This document shows, piece by piece, positions 17,703 through 25,432 of a stretch of 64,000 nucleotides of DNA. A program made the translations under genes and the position numbers. How positions within the stretch are numbered: the first letter of the stretch is position 1; the number at the start of each line of letters is the position of its first letter. The DNA lies in assembly GCA_013289955.1 (NCBI GenBank), contig JABCYZ010000003.1:248001-312000 (forward strand). The letters run 5' to 3'. The notes under the pieces are model-generated. The model did no database searches. It had not been told where the DNA came from and saw nothing but the letters and a program-made list of their open reading frames with translations. Source of the DNA: Acidobacteriota bacterium (GTDB lineage Bacteria; Acidobacteriota; Terriglobia; Acidiferrales; UBA7541).

Positions 17703-19676
17703 ATGGCGAATGAGGATGTGCAAAAGACGCTCTCGGAGTTATCACGAGAATTACAGGAGAGCAATGCCAGGCTGAAAGAAGCGCAACGCGTCGCCCACGT
17801 CGGCCACTGGGAATGGGATCTTGAGACGGATGTGGTGGTCTGGTCGGACGAAACCTACCGCATCTTTGGCTTGAGCCCGCAGGAACGTCCCATGGACCTG
17901 GCGACCGTACGCGCGATGGTTCACCCCGAAGATCGCGAGCCTCTCTATCGGGGCGTAGACGAGAACCTCGTTGCTGGTGTCCGCCCGGATGCTGAATTTC
18001 GGATCGTTTGTCCCAGCGGGGAAGTGCGCACGGTTTACAGCCTCACGTCCGAGCGATGGAACTCGTTGCCGGGCGATGCAAAGAGAGATGCATCGGGACG
18101 CCCCTACAAATTGTTCGGCACCATTCAGGACATTACGGAACGCAAGCGCGCCGAGGAGGCCCTGCGGCAAAGCCAGTTTTACCTGAGCGAAGGGCAGCGC
18201 CTCGCTCATATGGGGAGCTGGGCGTCAAACGATCTGGGTATCCGTTGGTCTGACGATATGGGTCTCTATTGGTCGGAAGAGGTATACAAAATTTACGGTC
18301 TTGACCCGCAAAGCGGGCCCCCGACCCTTAAAGAGTATCTGGACACAATCCACCCGGATGACCGAGCCTCCATGGCTCGAACCATCCGGGTGATGCATCA
18401 GCAGCGCTGTAGCTCTGACGTGACGAAGCGGATTGTTCGACCAGACGGGGAGGTGCGGTACGTTCGCTGCGTCGGTGTTCCGGTTTTTGAAGGCGGAGTT
18501 TTCAAAGCGTTTCACGGCACCACAATGGACGTCACCGAGCATGAGCTGCTGACACAGGAATTGCGACGGGAGAGTGCATATCTCACAGAGGCGCAAAGTC
18601 TCACGCACACCGGCAGCTGGGCATGCAATCTGCTCACATCGGAGATACTTCATTCCTCGGACGAAAACGCGCGCCTGTATGGCTTCGATCCCAGCCAAGG
18701 TGCGATTCCGTTCGACCGCTTCTACAGCGCGATCCTTAGAGAAGACGAAGTGGTTTTAAGACCAAAACTTGAGAATGCGATCCGCGAAGGCGCCGATTAT
18801 GACGTCGAGTTCCGGATTCGCCGTACCGACGGCGCCATCCGATTCCTGCGCGGCATAGGACATCACAATCCTTCTCAAGAAATCGGTGAGTACGTCGGTA
18901 TCACGATGGACATAACGGAACGAAAGCAGGCCGAGCAGGAACGCGAAAAATTGCGGCAGTTGGAGGCCGATCTCGCACACATCAACCGCGTCAATATGAT
19001 GGGAGAATTGGCGGCCGCGCTGGCACACGAAATCAGGCAGCCCATAGCCGCCTCCATCACCAGCGCGAACGCCTGTTTGCGATGGCTAGCCCGCGTTCCA
19101 CCGGACCTGGAAAGGGCGCGTGCGGCCGCAGCCAGAATCGAGGAAGACGGAAATCGCGCGGCCGATGTGATTAATCGTTTGCGATCCTTCTACAAGAAAG
19201 GCTCTCCTCCCGAGCCCGGGATCGTCGACCTCAAAGATATCATTCGAGAAATGACCGCCCTGCTCAGGAAAGAGGCGGTCCAGCACTCCATAAAAATCCA
19301 TTCCGAACTTGATGAAGATATGCCCAACGTTCTGGCCGACAGGGTACAACTTCAGCAGGTGTTCATGAATCTGATGTTGAACGCAATTGAAGCGATGAAG
19401 GACACGGGAGGAAAGTTGACGATTAGTTCTCAAAGGTCTCCCGAGGGTCAGCTCGTCGTCTCGATTGGAGATACCGGCGTAGGATTGCCGGCGGAAAATA
19501 CCGAGCAGATTTTTGACGCCTTCCATACCACGAAACCGCAGGGCACGGGCATGGGTTTGGCAATAACCCGCTCGATCGTGGAGGCTCACGGCGGCCGGGT
19601 GTGGGCCACCGCCAATCAGGAAAAGGGCGCAACCTTTCATTTCACTCTTGCTGTCAAATCCGAGGCAGAGGCATGA
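17703..19676 (+). CDS. Cytoplasmic sensor histidine kinase with three PAS domains
   Basis: 657 aa. Three PAS_3-type domains at about 25-150, 160-290 and 300-415 repeat the pattern 'AQ..AH.GSW.W' through 'ITERK', suggesting internal duplication. A short coiled coil (QAEQEREKLRQLEADLAH) leads to the HisKA domain with the phosphoacceptor in LAHEIRQPIAAS (about H442). HATPase boxes are NLMLNAIEAM, DTGVGL and GTGMGLAI. It has no transmembrane segment. The architecture is FixL/StyS/TodS-like. The downstream FixJ-like regulator starts inside the kinase stop codon (ATGA overlap), so translation is coupled and the two form a cognate pair. Confidence 0.9.
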   Translation: MANEDVQKTLSELSRELQESNARLKEAQRVAHVGHWEWDLETDVVVWSDETYRIFGLSPQERPMDLATVRAMVHPEDREPLYRGVDENLVAGVRPDAEFRIVCPSGEVRTVYSLTSERWNSLPGDAKRDASGRPYKLFGTIQDITERKRAEEALRQSQFYLSEGQRLAHMGSWASNDLGIRWSDDMGLYWSEEVYKIYGLDPQSGPPTLKEYLDTIHPDDRASMARTIRVMHQQRCSSDVTKRIVRPDGEVRYVRCVGVPVFEGGVFKAFHGTTMDVTEHELLTQELRRESAYLTEAQSLTHTGSWACNLLTSEILHSSDENARLYGFDPSQGAIPFDRFYSAILREDEVVLRPKLENAIREGADYDVEFRIRRTDGAIRFLRGIGHHNPSQEIGEYVGITMDITERKQAEQEREKLRQLEADLAHINRVNMMGELAAALAHEIRQPIAASITSANACLRWLARVPPDLERARAAAARIEEDGNRAADVINRLRSFYKKGSPPEPGIVDLKDIIREMTALLRKEAVQHSIKIHSELDEDMPNVLADRVQLQQVFMNLMLNAIEAMKDTGGKLTISSQRSPEGQLVVSIGDTGVGLPAENTEQIFDAFHTTKPQGTGMGLAITRSIVEAHGGRVWATANQEKGATFHFTLAVKSEAEA

Positions 19677-20299
19677 AATCCGCGTCCGTTCCAACGGTCT
19701 TCATCGTCGATGATGACCGCGGCATGCGTCAGGCGATCCACGATCTCGTCGAGTCAGTGGGGCTGCGCGCTGAATCCTTTGCAACCGGTGAGGAGTTTCT
19801 TGGCACGAGACAGATCGGCCGTCCGAGCTGTTTGGTGCTCGATGTAAGACTGCCTCAGATGAGTGGACTAGATTTTCAGCGCCGACTGACCGAAACCGGC
19901 ATGCAAATCCCCATCATCTTCGTCACAGCGCACGGAGACATTCCCATGTCTGTCAGGGCGTTAAAGTCGGGCGCTGTGGAGTTTCTGACAAAACCTTTCA
20001 GGGACCAGGATCTGCTGGACGCCATTCAACAGGCCCTCGAGCGTGACGGCGTCGCGCAAAAAGAACAGGCCGAGATCCACGATGTGCAGGGGCGCTATCG
20101 CGCTTTGACTGTGCGAGAGCAGGAGGTAATGACCCTGGTGGTCTCTGGAATGCTCAACAAGCAGATTGCTTCTGAAATTGGAGCCAAGGAAGCCACAGTA
20201 AAAGTCCATCGAGGCAATGTCATGCGCAAAATGCAGGCTGCGTCGGTCGCTGACCTCGTGCGTATGGCCGACAAGCTCAAACTCTCTCCTCGCAAGTAG
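19673..20299 (+). CDS. FixJ-like response regulator (REC-LuxR HTH)
   Basis: 208 aa beginning at the ATGA overlap with the kinase. The receiver (1-120) has acidic pocket FIVDDDRG, phosphoacceptor in CLVLDVRLPQMSG (about D56), the T/S switch in IIFVTAHGD and the conserved K in LTKPF. The C-terminal LuxR/NarL helix-turn-helix (about 140-205) reads LTVREQEVMTLVVSGMLNKQ then IASEIGAKEATVKVHRGNVM. It is the expected DNA-binding output of the upstream kinase. A perfect 8-bp inverted repeat 50 bp after its stop is a candidate target or terminator stem. Confidence 0.92.
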   Translation: MKSASVPTVFIVDDDRGMRQAIHDLVESVGLRAESFATGEEFLGTRQIGRPSCLVLDVRLPQMSGLDFQRRLTETGMQIPIIFVTAHGDIPMSVRALKSGAVEFLTKPFRDQDLLDAIQQALERDGVAQKEQAEIHDVQGRYRALTVREQEVMTLVVSGMLNKQIASEIGAKEATVKVHRGNVMRKMQAASVADLVRMADKLKLSPRK

Positions 20300-20348
20300 T
20301 CCTAATCGAAAACCCATCCGGCTATTCCTCCGCCTTCGCTTCCAGTTG

Positions 20349-20368
20349 ACTACCACCAAAGTGGTAGT
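20349..20368. promoter_or_regulatory. Perfect inverted repeat between the two response-regulator genes
   Basis: ACTACCACCAAAGTGGTAGT: 8-bp arms around CAAA. No T-tract follows, so it is a weak candidate as a terminator. Its position 56 bp upstream of the receiver-only gene fits an operator, for example for the FixJ-like protein just upstream (inference). Confidence 0.5.
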
Positions 20369-20423
20369 GCGTACGACTAAGAGCCAATTGCGCGTTGACC
20401 GCGAAGATAGCTAGGCTTCCGGG

Positions 20424-20837
20424 ATGAGCAGCGGGCAGAGGGCAAGACGGATAGCCATCGTGGACGACGATCAGTCAGTTCAGAGTGCCCTACAGGATTT
20501 GATTGAATCGGAAGGGTTATCCACGCTCTGCTTCAGCTCCGCGGAGGAATTTCTGGATTCCGGCGCTCAGAACGAGGCCGGATGCCTGATCGCTGACATT
20601 CGGATGCCGGGAATGTCCGGCATTGAACTACAAGCGAAGCTCAAGGTGGACCGATGCCGCATACCGATCATTTTCATCACAGCGCATGGTGACGCCAGGA
20701 TGCGGATCCAAGCGATGCGTGATGGGGCAGTGGAGTTCTTGATGAAACCATTCGACAACGCAGTTCTTCTCGAAACGGTTCATGCCGCTGTCGAGGACTA
20801 CGCGAAGACACTTGGGCTACGGAATTCAAATCGATGA
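20424..20837 (+). CDS. Stand-alone receiver domain protein
   Basis: 137 aa, a single CheY-like receiver: acidic residues IAIVDDDQS, phosphoacceptor in [17 protein letters not shown] (about D59), switch in [12 protein letters not shown] and K in LMKPF. It has no output domain and is closest in style to the receivers of FixJ/NtrC proteins. The next gene, a sigma-54 activator without a receiver, starts 4 bp before this stop (overlap 20834-20837), so the pair look like one NtrC-type regulator split into two translationally coupled proteins. It may be phosphorylated by the upstream three-PAS kinase. Confidence 0.88.
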   Translation: MSSGQRARRIAIVDDDQSVQSALQDLIESEGLSTLCFSSAEEFLDSGAQNEAGCLIADIRMPGMSGIELQAKLKVDRCRIPIIFITAHGDARMRIQAMRDGAVEFLMKPFDNAVLLETVHAAVEDYAKTLGLRNSNR

Positions 20838-21853
20838 CATTGGCAGATCAAGACCGTCGGGTCCGCAGATTCGAGCAGATCATAGGCAACAGCCCCGCTC
20901 TGAGAGTCGTTCTAAAACAAGCCGAGCGAGTTGCGGCGATGGACACGACTGTGCTCATCCAAGGAGAGACCGGCACCGGCAAGGAACTCATCGCTCACGC
21001 GATCCACAATGCGAGCCCGCGCAGCGGCCAACCTTTGGTCAGGCTGAACTGTGCGGCGATTCCCTTCGACTTGTTGGAAAGTGAGCTCTTTGGCCATGAA
21101 CGAGGAGCTTTTACGGGCGCGATCGCGCAGAGACTTGGCCGCTTCGAATTGGCTGACAAAGGGACTCTCTTTCTGGATGAAGTCGGCGATATGCCACTCG
21201 CATTGCAGCCCAAACTGCTCCGTGTTCTGCAGGAACAGGAATTCGAACGTCTCGGAAGTGGCCGCACCCATCGCGTAAACGTACGCCTTATCGCCGCGAC
21301 GCACCGGGACCTTGAACGAATGATGCACTGTAACGAACTTCGAGGCGACTTGTACTATCGCCTGAATGTATTTCCGATCGCGCTGCCGCCCCTGCGGGAT
21401 CGCCGCGAAGACATTGCTCCACTAGTTGAACACTACGTTGAACTCTTTTGCCATCGAATGGGGAAGTCCATTCACGCCATTCCGGAAGAATTCGTTAATG
21501 CCTGCAAATCCTATTCGTGGCCGGGAAATATTCGAGAACTTCAGAACGTGATCGAACGAGCCGTAATACTGTCGAATGACGGCTTGTTTCCCAATCTTCT
21601 GCGCTCAACGCGTTCTCCCTCAGCTGCCGCATTTCCTCCGAGCACATCGCTTAGGGAGGCCGAGCGCACTCTGATCCTGGGAGCGCTCGAAGGCACGGGA
21701 TGGCTGGTCGGCGGACCATATGGTGCAGCTGCACGGTTGGGAATGAAACGCACTACCCTGATCGCCAGGATGAAGAAACACCGAATTCTTCGGCCTTCGG
21801 ACGAGAATCGGAATCGCGCCGTCCTTGACGATCCTTCATCCCGCTCCCTCTAG
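20834..21853 (+). CDS. Sigma-54-dependent activator lacking a receiver domain
   Basis: 339 aa. The AAA+ domain begins almost at residue 12. Walker A is GETGTGKE (44-51), the sigma-54 contact loop GAFTGA is at 91-96, Walker B is [12 protein letters not shown], the sensor I region is [12 protein letters not shown], and the arginine-finger region is [18 protein letters not shown]. The C-terminal Fis-type helix-turn-helix (about 285-325) is [20 protein letters not shown]. No N-terminal regulatory domain is present; that role is probably supplied in trans by the receiver-only protein encoded immediately upstream. Confidence 0.92.
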   Translation: MTLADQDRRVRRFEQIIGNSPALRVVLKQAERVAAMDTTVLIQGETGTGKELIAHAIHNASPRSGQPLVRLNCAAIPFDLLESELFGHERGAFTGAIAQRLGRFELADKGTLFLDEVGDMPLALQPKLLRVLQEQEFERLGSGRTHRVNVRLIAATHRDLERMMHCNELRGDLYYRLNVFPIALPPLRDRREDIAPLVEHYVELFCHRMGKSIHAIPEEFVNACKSYSWPGNIRELQNVIERAVILSNDGLFPNLLRSTRSPSAAAFPPSTSLREAERTLILGALEGTGWLVGGPYGAAARLGMKRTTLIARMKKHRILRPSDENRNRAVLDDPSSRSL

Positions 21854-21996
21854 ATGTTTGGTGAGTATGTTAGACCACCGGTAAACCTGGGACAAGTGGT
21901 GAATCCATAAGAACCATGACAATTCGCGAGATTACCCAGGCCACTAGCCCGCCAGTCTTGGCTTGACGCATCTTTAGGAAGATGTGAGGGAATCAT

Positions 21997-22071
21997 TGGT
22001 GCCGGCGGAGGGAATCGAACCCACGGCCTAGGGATTATGAGACCCTCGCTCTACCACTGAGCTACGCCGGC
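21997..22071 (-). tRNA. tRNA with CAU anticodon (Met, or Ile2 if lysidine-modified)
   Basis: On the minus strand the sequence folds as a cloverleaf: acceptor GCCGGCG/CGCCGGC, D-arm GCTC-AGTGGTA-GAGC, anticodon loop CTCATAA (anticodon CAT), variable AGGCC, T-arm GTGGG-TTCGATT-CCCTC (one non-Watson-Crick pair), discriminator A and an encoded CCA. The last anticodon-stem pair (31-39) is T-T. The anticodon alone cannot separate elongator Met from Ile2; the acceptor starts G-C, with no initiator-type mismatch. Confidence 0.9.
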
Positions 22072-22831
22072 ATAAAGACAATTCCTAATGCTACGGAGTC
22101 GGTTGCAAAGGTGTCAAGCATTCCCGGAGATCGCGTCCATTCCCATTTTGAAATTCTTCGGACCTTCAGAGTCAGCATAGAATTGAGCCAAGCAGTGACA
22201 GCCAACGACCATGAATTTCTACTGTTTTGCCCTGGAACGTCATTGTTAGCCACCACTTCTTACCTCGTTAGAAATGTCCCCTGAACTCGGCCGAGGCGAG
22301 AGAGGCGACGTAAATCCAGGGGACATTTTAGAAGTGGTTCGGCATTTTGGGCACTTCCTCTTGGCAAAAATTGGCTCCCCGAGTACAGCTTGGAATGGGT
22401 GATATTGCGCGGAAACCCGGGAACACCAGCATCTCCCTGGGCACCTCGTTTTAAGAGGAAGTCCTGTCCTAAAGCTCCTTAGAATCCGTACTTAGAAGAA
22501 AAGGCGAGGGATACAGCCCCGGGCCACCTGCGGCCCGTCCAGGTGTCTGGAGTCAGGGCCCGACCCCGGGCAACAACAGATTCCAGCCCTCTGTGAATCG
22601 TGCATTCTAAGATTTTCTTAAGAATCCCTTACTTCTGCCTAAATCCAAGGGAGCAGCCTGTCCCCGAGTCCTAAGATTCCTAGTACCACTGTACCGTTGA
22701 CCATAGGAGTTCTAAACCCTATCCTGAGCGGGTAGTGAATAAACGGTCCCGCGTCGCTAGGCGAATGCCTGGCGAAAGGGCGGGACGTGTAGGTGTGTAC
22801 CATTACGGTACAGGTCCGCAGCGCGAGCTAC
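22072..22831. other. 760-bp non-coding region downstream of the tRNA
   Basis: No supported gene. It contains a 12-bp inverted repeat (22272-22328) and several scattered TTAGAATCC/TAAGATTCC-like elements at about 22479, 22619 and 22670. Short frames lack ribosome sites. The right end carries the promoter of the repeat-peptide gene. Confidence 0.45.
22272..22328. repeat. 12-bp perfect inverted repeat (hairpin or minimal element)
   Basis: AAATGTCCCCTG (22272-22283) and CAGGGGACATTT (22317-22328), separated by 33 bp that contain a further CTCGGCCGAG self-complementary core. It may be an insertion-sequence terminal pair that has lost its interior, or a stable RNA hairpin. No transposase gene is near. 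Confidence 0.5.
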
Positions 22832-22859
22832 TTGACATCCCTATTCATAGGGATAGAGT
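22832..22859 (+). promoter_or_regulatory. Promoter with a palindromic operator filling its spacer
   Basis: TTGACA (22832-22837) and TAGAGT (22854-22859) are 16 bp apart. The whole spacer is TCCCTATTCATAGGGA, and with one flanking base each side the arms are ATCCCTA/TAGGGAT around TTCA (22837-22854). A protein bound here would block polymerase directly. It drives the 71-aa repeat-peptide gene 33 bp further on. Confidence 0.6.
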
Positions 22860-22892
22860 GTCTCTGGGTGTCTTTCCATCCCCGGAGGCAAC

Positions 22893-23108
22893 ATGTCCAG
22901 GAAACTCGTGGTTGTATTTCTCGTCATGCTCGTTTTGACGGGAGCAATGGGCCTCAAAACCGCAGTAATGGCGCACAGCGACGGCTCGTTGATCATGGCG
23001 AATGGTTCTTCGCCGGCACCGATAACTCCTTACAGAAACGGGAGTTCACCGGCGCCGATTACGCCATACAGAAACGGCAGCTCGCCGGCACCAATAACGC
23101 CCTATTGA
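22893..23108 (+). CDS. Small secreted peptide precursor with three identical 12-residue repeats
   Basis: 71 aa, ATG 22893 with CCGGAGGC about 7 bp upstream. Residues 3-27 are a signal peptide (RKLVVVFLVMLVLTGAMG core, likely cut after AVMA). After a short SDGSLIMA linker, the rest is NGSSPAPITPYR twice and NGSSPAPITPY once, ending at the stop. The DNA copies differ at most third positions (first versus second unit: 8 of 12 codons differ, all synonymously, including a TCT/AGT serine switch), so the peptide sequence is under selection. Arg ends each internal unit and could mark proteolytic release. Function unknown. The next gene encodes a seven-helix membrane protein. Confidence 0.78.
   Translation: MSRKLVVVFLVMLVLTGAMGLKTAVMAHSDGSLIMANGSSPAPITPYRNGSSPAPITPYRNGSSPAPITPY
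23001..23105 (+). repeat. Three tandem 36-bp units encoding NGSSPAPITPY(R)
   Basis: Units at 23001-23036, 23037-23072 and 23073-23105. Protein identity is complete, while codons differ extensively between units. This is an old, selected repeat rather than a recent slippage product. Confidence 0.85.
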
Positions 23109-23185
23109 TTGCCGGGCAATACCGCAGACGTTGAGCTAGGGTCTTCTGCGGTGCGGGGATCAGGGGCGTAGATAGGCAGGGGAAC

Positions 23186-23884
23186 GTGCCTGGTCCATTT
23201 GCATATTTCATCTGGTTCGTAGGCATCCTTTGTGAAGCCGCCGTGCTCGTGTGCGCGCTCAAGAAGGGCGCTTTCCGGCGCTATCTACTCCTAAATCTTT
23301 ACATGGCTGGCCTGATTGTTGTCGAACTTGGCCGCTACAAAATCGTCAGCGAGTTCGGTCTTAGTTCCACGCAATACCAGTATTTTTATTATTACTCCGA
23401 TGCCATCCTCACGGTCATTCTTTACTTTGCCCTGAGCTCTCTCTACTCCCACGTTTTCAGTGAAATGAATGCGGAACGCTATGTGAAAATGGGCACGCTG
23501 CTGCTCCTCGGAGGGACTGCTCTTTTCACCTACGCCGTCGTCCAGCAATCGACTGCCAGATTCGTCACCCATTTCGTCGTCGACCTCTCCCAGAACCTCT
23601 ACTTCGTGGGAGTCGTTTTGACCTACGTACTTTGGGGCGCAATCTTGAAGTTGCGCGAGACGCGTACTCGCCTCATCCAGCTTGTGCTTTCCCTGGGAGT
23701 TTATTTCAGCCTGCTGGCAGCCAATTACGCTATCCGGAATCTCTATCCGTCGCTATCCCACTACTTCATCCCGCTCGTCGGAGTTTTCGGTACATTCCTC
23801 CCGCTCGCCTGGGCCTACGCCTTCTGGCGTTTGCCTGAAGAAGCCCGGCTGGCACCTTCACGCCTTGCGGTGATCCCCCGATGA
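23186..23884 (+). CDS. Seven-helix integral membrane protein of unknown function
   Basis: 232 aa from GTG 23186 with CAGGGGA about 5 bp upstream. Seven hydrophobic segments are visible: FAYFIWFVGILCEAAVLVCA, YLLLNLYMAGLIVVEL, DAILTVILYFALSSLY, MGTLLLLGGTALFTYAVV, NLYFVGVVLTYVLWGAIL, LIQLVLSLGVYFSLLAANYA and IPLVGVFGTFLPLAWAYAFW. Loops are short. I recognise the look from uncharacterised acidobacterial membrane proteins but know no activity. The gene starts 77 bp after the repeat-peptide stop, on the same strand and without a clear terminator between, so co-expression is plausible. The next gene overlaps its stop by 4 bp. Confidence 0.82.
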   Translation: MPGPFAYFIWFVGILCEAAVLVCALKKGAFRRYLLLNLYMAGLIVVELGRYKIVSEFGLSSTQYQYFYYYSDAILTVILYFALSSLYSHVFSEMNAERYVKMGTLLLLGGTALFTYAVVQQSTARFVTHFVVDLSQNLYFVGVVLTYVLWGAILKLRETRTRLIQLVLSLGVYFSLLAANYAIRNLYPSLSHYFIPLVGVFGTFLPLAWAYAFWRLPEEARLAPSRLAVIPR

Positions 23885-24282
23885 TGGCCGCAATCATTCT
23901 CGTCTGCTCCGTGGTTTTCCTGCTGCAGTTCTTTGTCTCCTATTGCCGCTCTCTGATTGCGGCCTCGATCAAGCATCCTCTCTCTGCCGAGGTGCAGGAC
24001 GTCACGGGAATTAAGAGCTCTGCGACCGGCGATGATTTTGCCCGCGTCGTTCAGCTCCTTCAGCTCTGCCCGGATCGCCCCGAAGACCGCAGCGGCATCC
24101 AGGCCATCGGCGCCTATTTCGGACTTCTCGGCTTTGTGCGCTCCAGCGTTGCGCGGGTGATTCCTTCCTTGCTTGCCTGGACAGAGACCGAACGCGGTCA
24201 GTGTACTTACTTTGCGGCCGTGACTCTTGAGCGGCGCATCGCCTTCAGCAGAGACATGTTTGCCCAGCAGCTGGAGACCTGA
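23881..24282 (+). CDS. Small membrane-anchored protein of unknown function
   Basis: 133 aa starting in an ATGA overlap with the membrane protein gene, so translationally coupled. Residues 2-22 are one hydrophobic helix (AAIILVCSVVFLLQFFVSYC). The rest is a cytoplasmic-looking helical region with VQDVTGIKSSATGDDFARVV and QLLQLCPDRPEDRSGIQAIG. No motif is recognised. Tight coupling suggests it is a partner of the seven-helix protein. Confidence 0.75.
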   Translation: MMAAIILVCSVVFLLQFFVSYCRSLIAASIKHPLSAEVQDVTGIKSSATGDDFARVVQLLQLCPDRPEDRSGIQAIGAYFGLLGFVRSSVARVIPSLLAWTETERGQCTYFAAVTLERRIAFSRDMFAQQLET

Positions 24283-24409
24283 CGGCACGGTTCCTGCCGG
24301 TATTTCCCGTCACGCTCAACCGCTTGTCTGATTAGCCACACCCATACCTCAATCTCGGCTTGACTTTTCAAGCCGTGTGTTACTCTGAAACCGTTCCCTC
24401 CTCACCGGA

Positions 24410-25396
24410 GTGGACGCGTCCGCAGCGCAAAAACGACCGGTGACAAAAACATGTCTGCAATGTGGCGCCGTATTGCCTTCGAGCATACGCGTCTGCAATT
24501 TTTGTGAATCATCCCTCACGCTTGATCTTTCTTCCGAAGCGGAAATTTCTGTGTCTGGTCGAGGGGAAAAAACTGGACCAACGATTGGGCGGAATCACGC
24601 CCAGACGGATCCGGGCCGCGCTGCGGATCCTGCCTGGCGTGGCGAGGTCTCGGAGCGCCTTGAAGCGTATCGGGTCCGGAGGCGAAAAGTTGCGCCCAAC
24701 CTGGCGCAATCGGAGCTTCCCTTCGAGACGCCTGCCGCAGATCCGCCGGTTCCTGCTTCCGTTGGTATCGCCGAAGCTCCCGGCATCCCTGAGGAGGATT
24801 TCGCCTTCACGATTGCGATCGGCCGAAACGCCGCGACGCGCGAAGAAGCTCGCATGGTCATTGATGTGTCCCTGCCTCCCTCCGAGGAGCAGGGCTTTGA
24901 AGAAGCTCCGCTGAGAGATGCACGCTACGAGCAGACCGGATTGTATCCAGTTGCCTCTATCGACGAGCGCCGGATTGCCGGATTGATAGACGCGGGCTGC
25001 CTGCTCTTCGCCTATGGCGGCTTTCTTACCCTCTTTGGTTCGCTCGGGGGGCAATTCACATTCAGCAAACTGAGCGCAGCCGTGTGCATTGCAACCTTCG
25101 TTGCCGTTTACTTGCAATATTTTGCGCTCTTCACGGTTTTCGGCGGCACCACCCCCGGCATGATGATGCGCGGTTTGCATGTTGTCAGTTTCACAGGGGA
25201 AACTCCGTCCCCGCGGCAAATGCTCTGGCGCAGCGTGGGCTATATGCTTTCGGCGGGCACTTTCTTCATGGGTTTTCTGTGGGCTATGTGGGACGAAGAT
25301 GCCCTGACCTGGCACGACCGTTTATCCCACACCTATCTTTGCCCGGCTCCGACTTTCGCCGATATCGATGCCACCCACGTCGCTCATAGCCGCTAG
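24410..25396 (+). CDS. RDD family membrane protein with N-terminal zinc ribbon
   Basis: 328 aa from GTG 24410. Four cysteines as CLQCG (15-18) and CNFC (29-32) form a zinc-ribbon-like pair. A long low-complexity linker follows (about 40-165). The RDD domain (about 178-320) has the signature RRIAGLIDAGCLLFAYGG, then three further hydrophobic segments including FGGTTPGMMMRGLHVV and the closing DALTWHDRLSHTYL. RDD proteins are small membrane proteins, some linked to ion or solute transport; the role here is not inferable. Confidence 0.85.
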   Translation: MDASAAQKRPVTKTCLQCGAVLPSSIRVCNFCESSLTLDLSSEAEISVSGRGEKTGPTIGRNHAQTDPGRAADPAWRGEVSERLEAYRVRRRKVAPNLAQSELPFETPAADPPVPASVGIAEAPGIPEEDFAFTIAIGRNAATREEARMVIDVSLPPSEEQGFEEAPLRDARYEQTGLYPVASIDERRIAGLIDAGCLLFAYGGFLTLFGSLGGQFTFSKLSAAVCIATFVAVYLQYFALFTVFGGTTPGMMMRGLHVVSFTGETPSPRQMLWRSVGYMLSAGTFFMGFLWAMWDEDALTWHDRLSHTYLCPAPTFADIDATHVAHSR

Positions 25397-25432
25397 GGCG
25401 CGCGAGAAGCATCTACATTCCAGGAAAATGTC

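Noticed and set aside
22272..22328. A complete insertion sequence
   Set aside because: Only 33 bp lie between the arms and no transposase or target duplication is visible.
23001..23105. Short tandem repeat as a CRISPR or VNTR
   Set aside because: Units are contiguous, in frame and synonymously diverged, so it is a peptide repeat.
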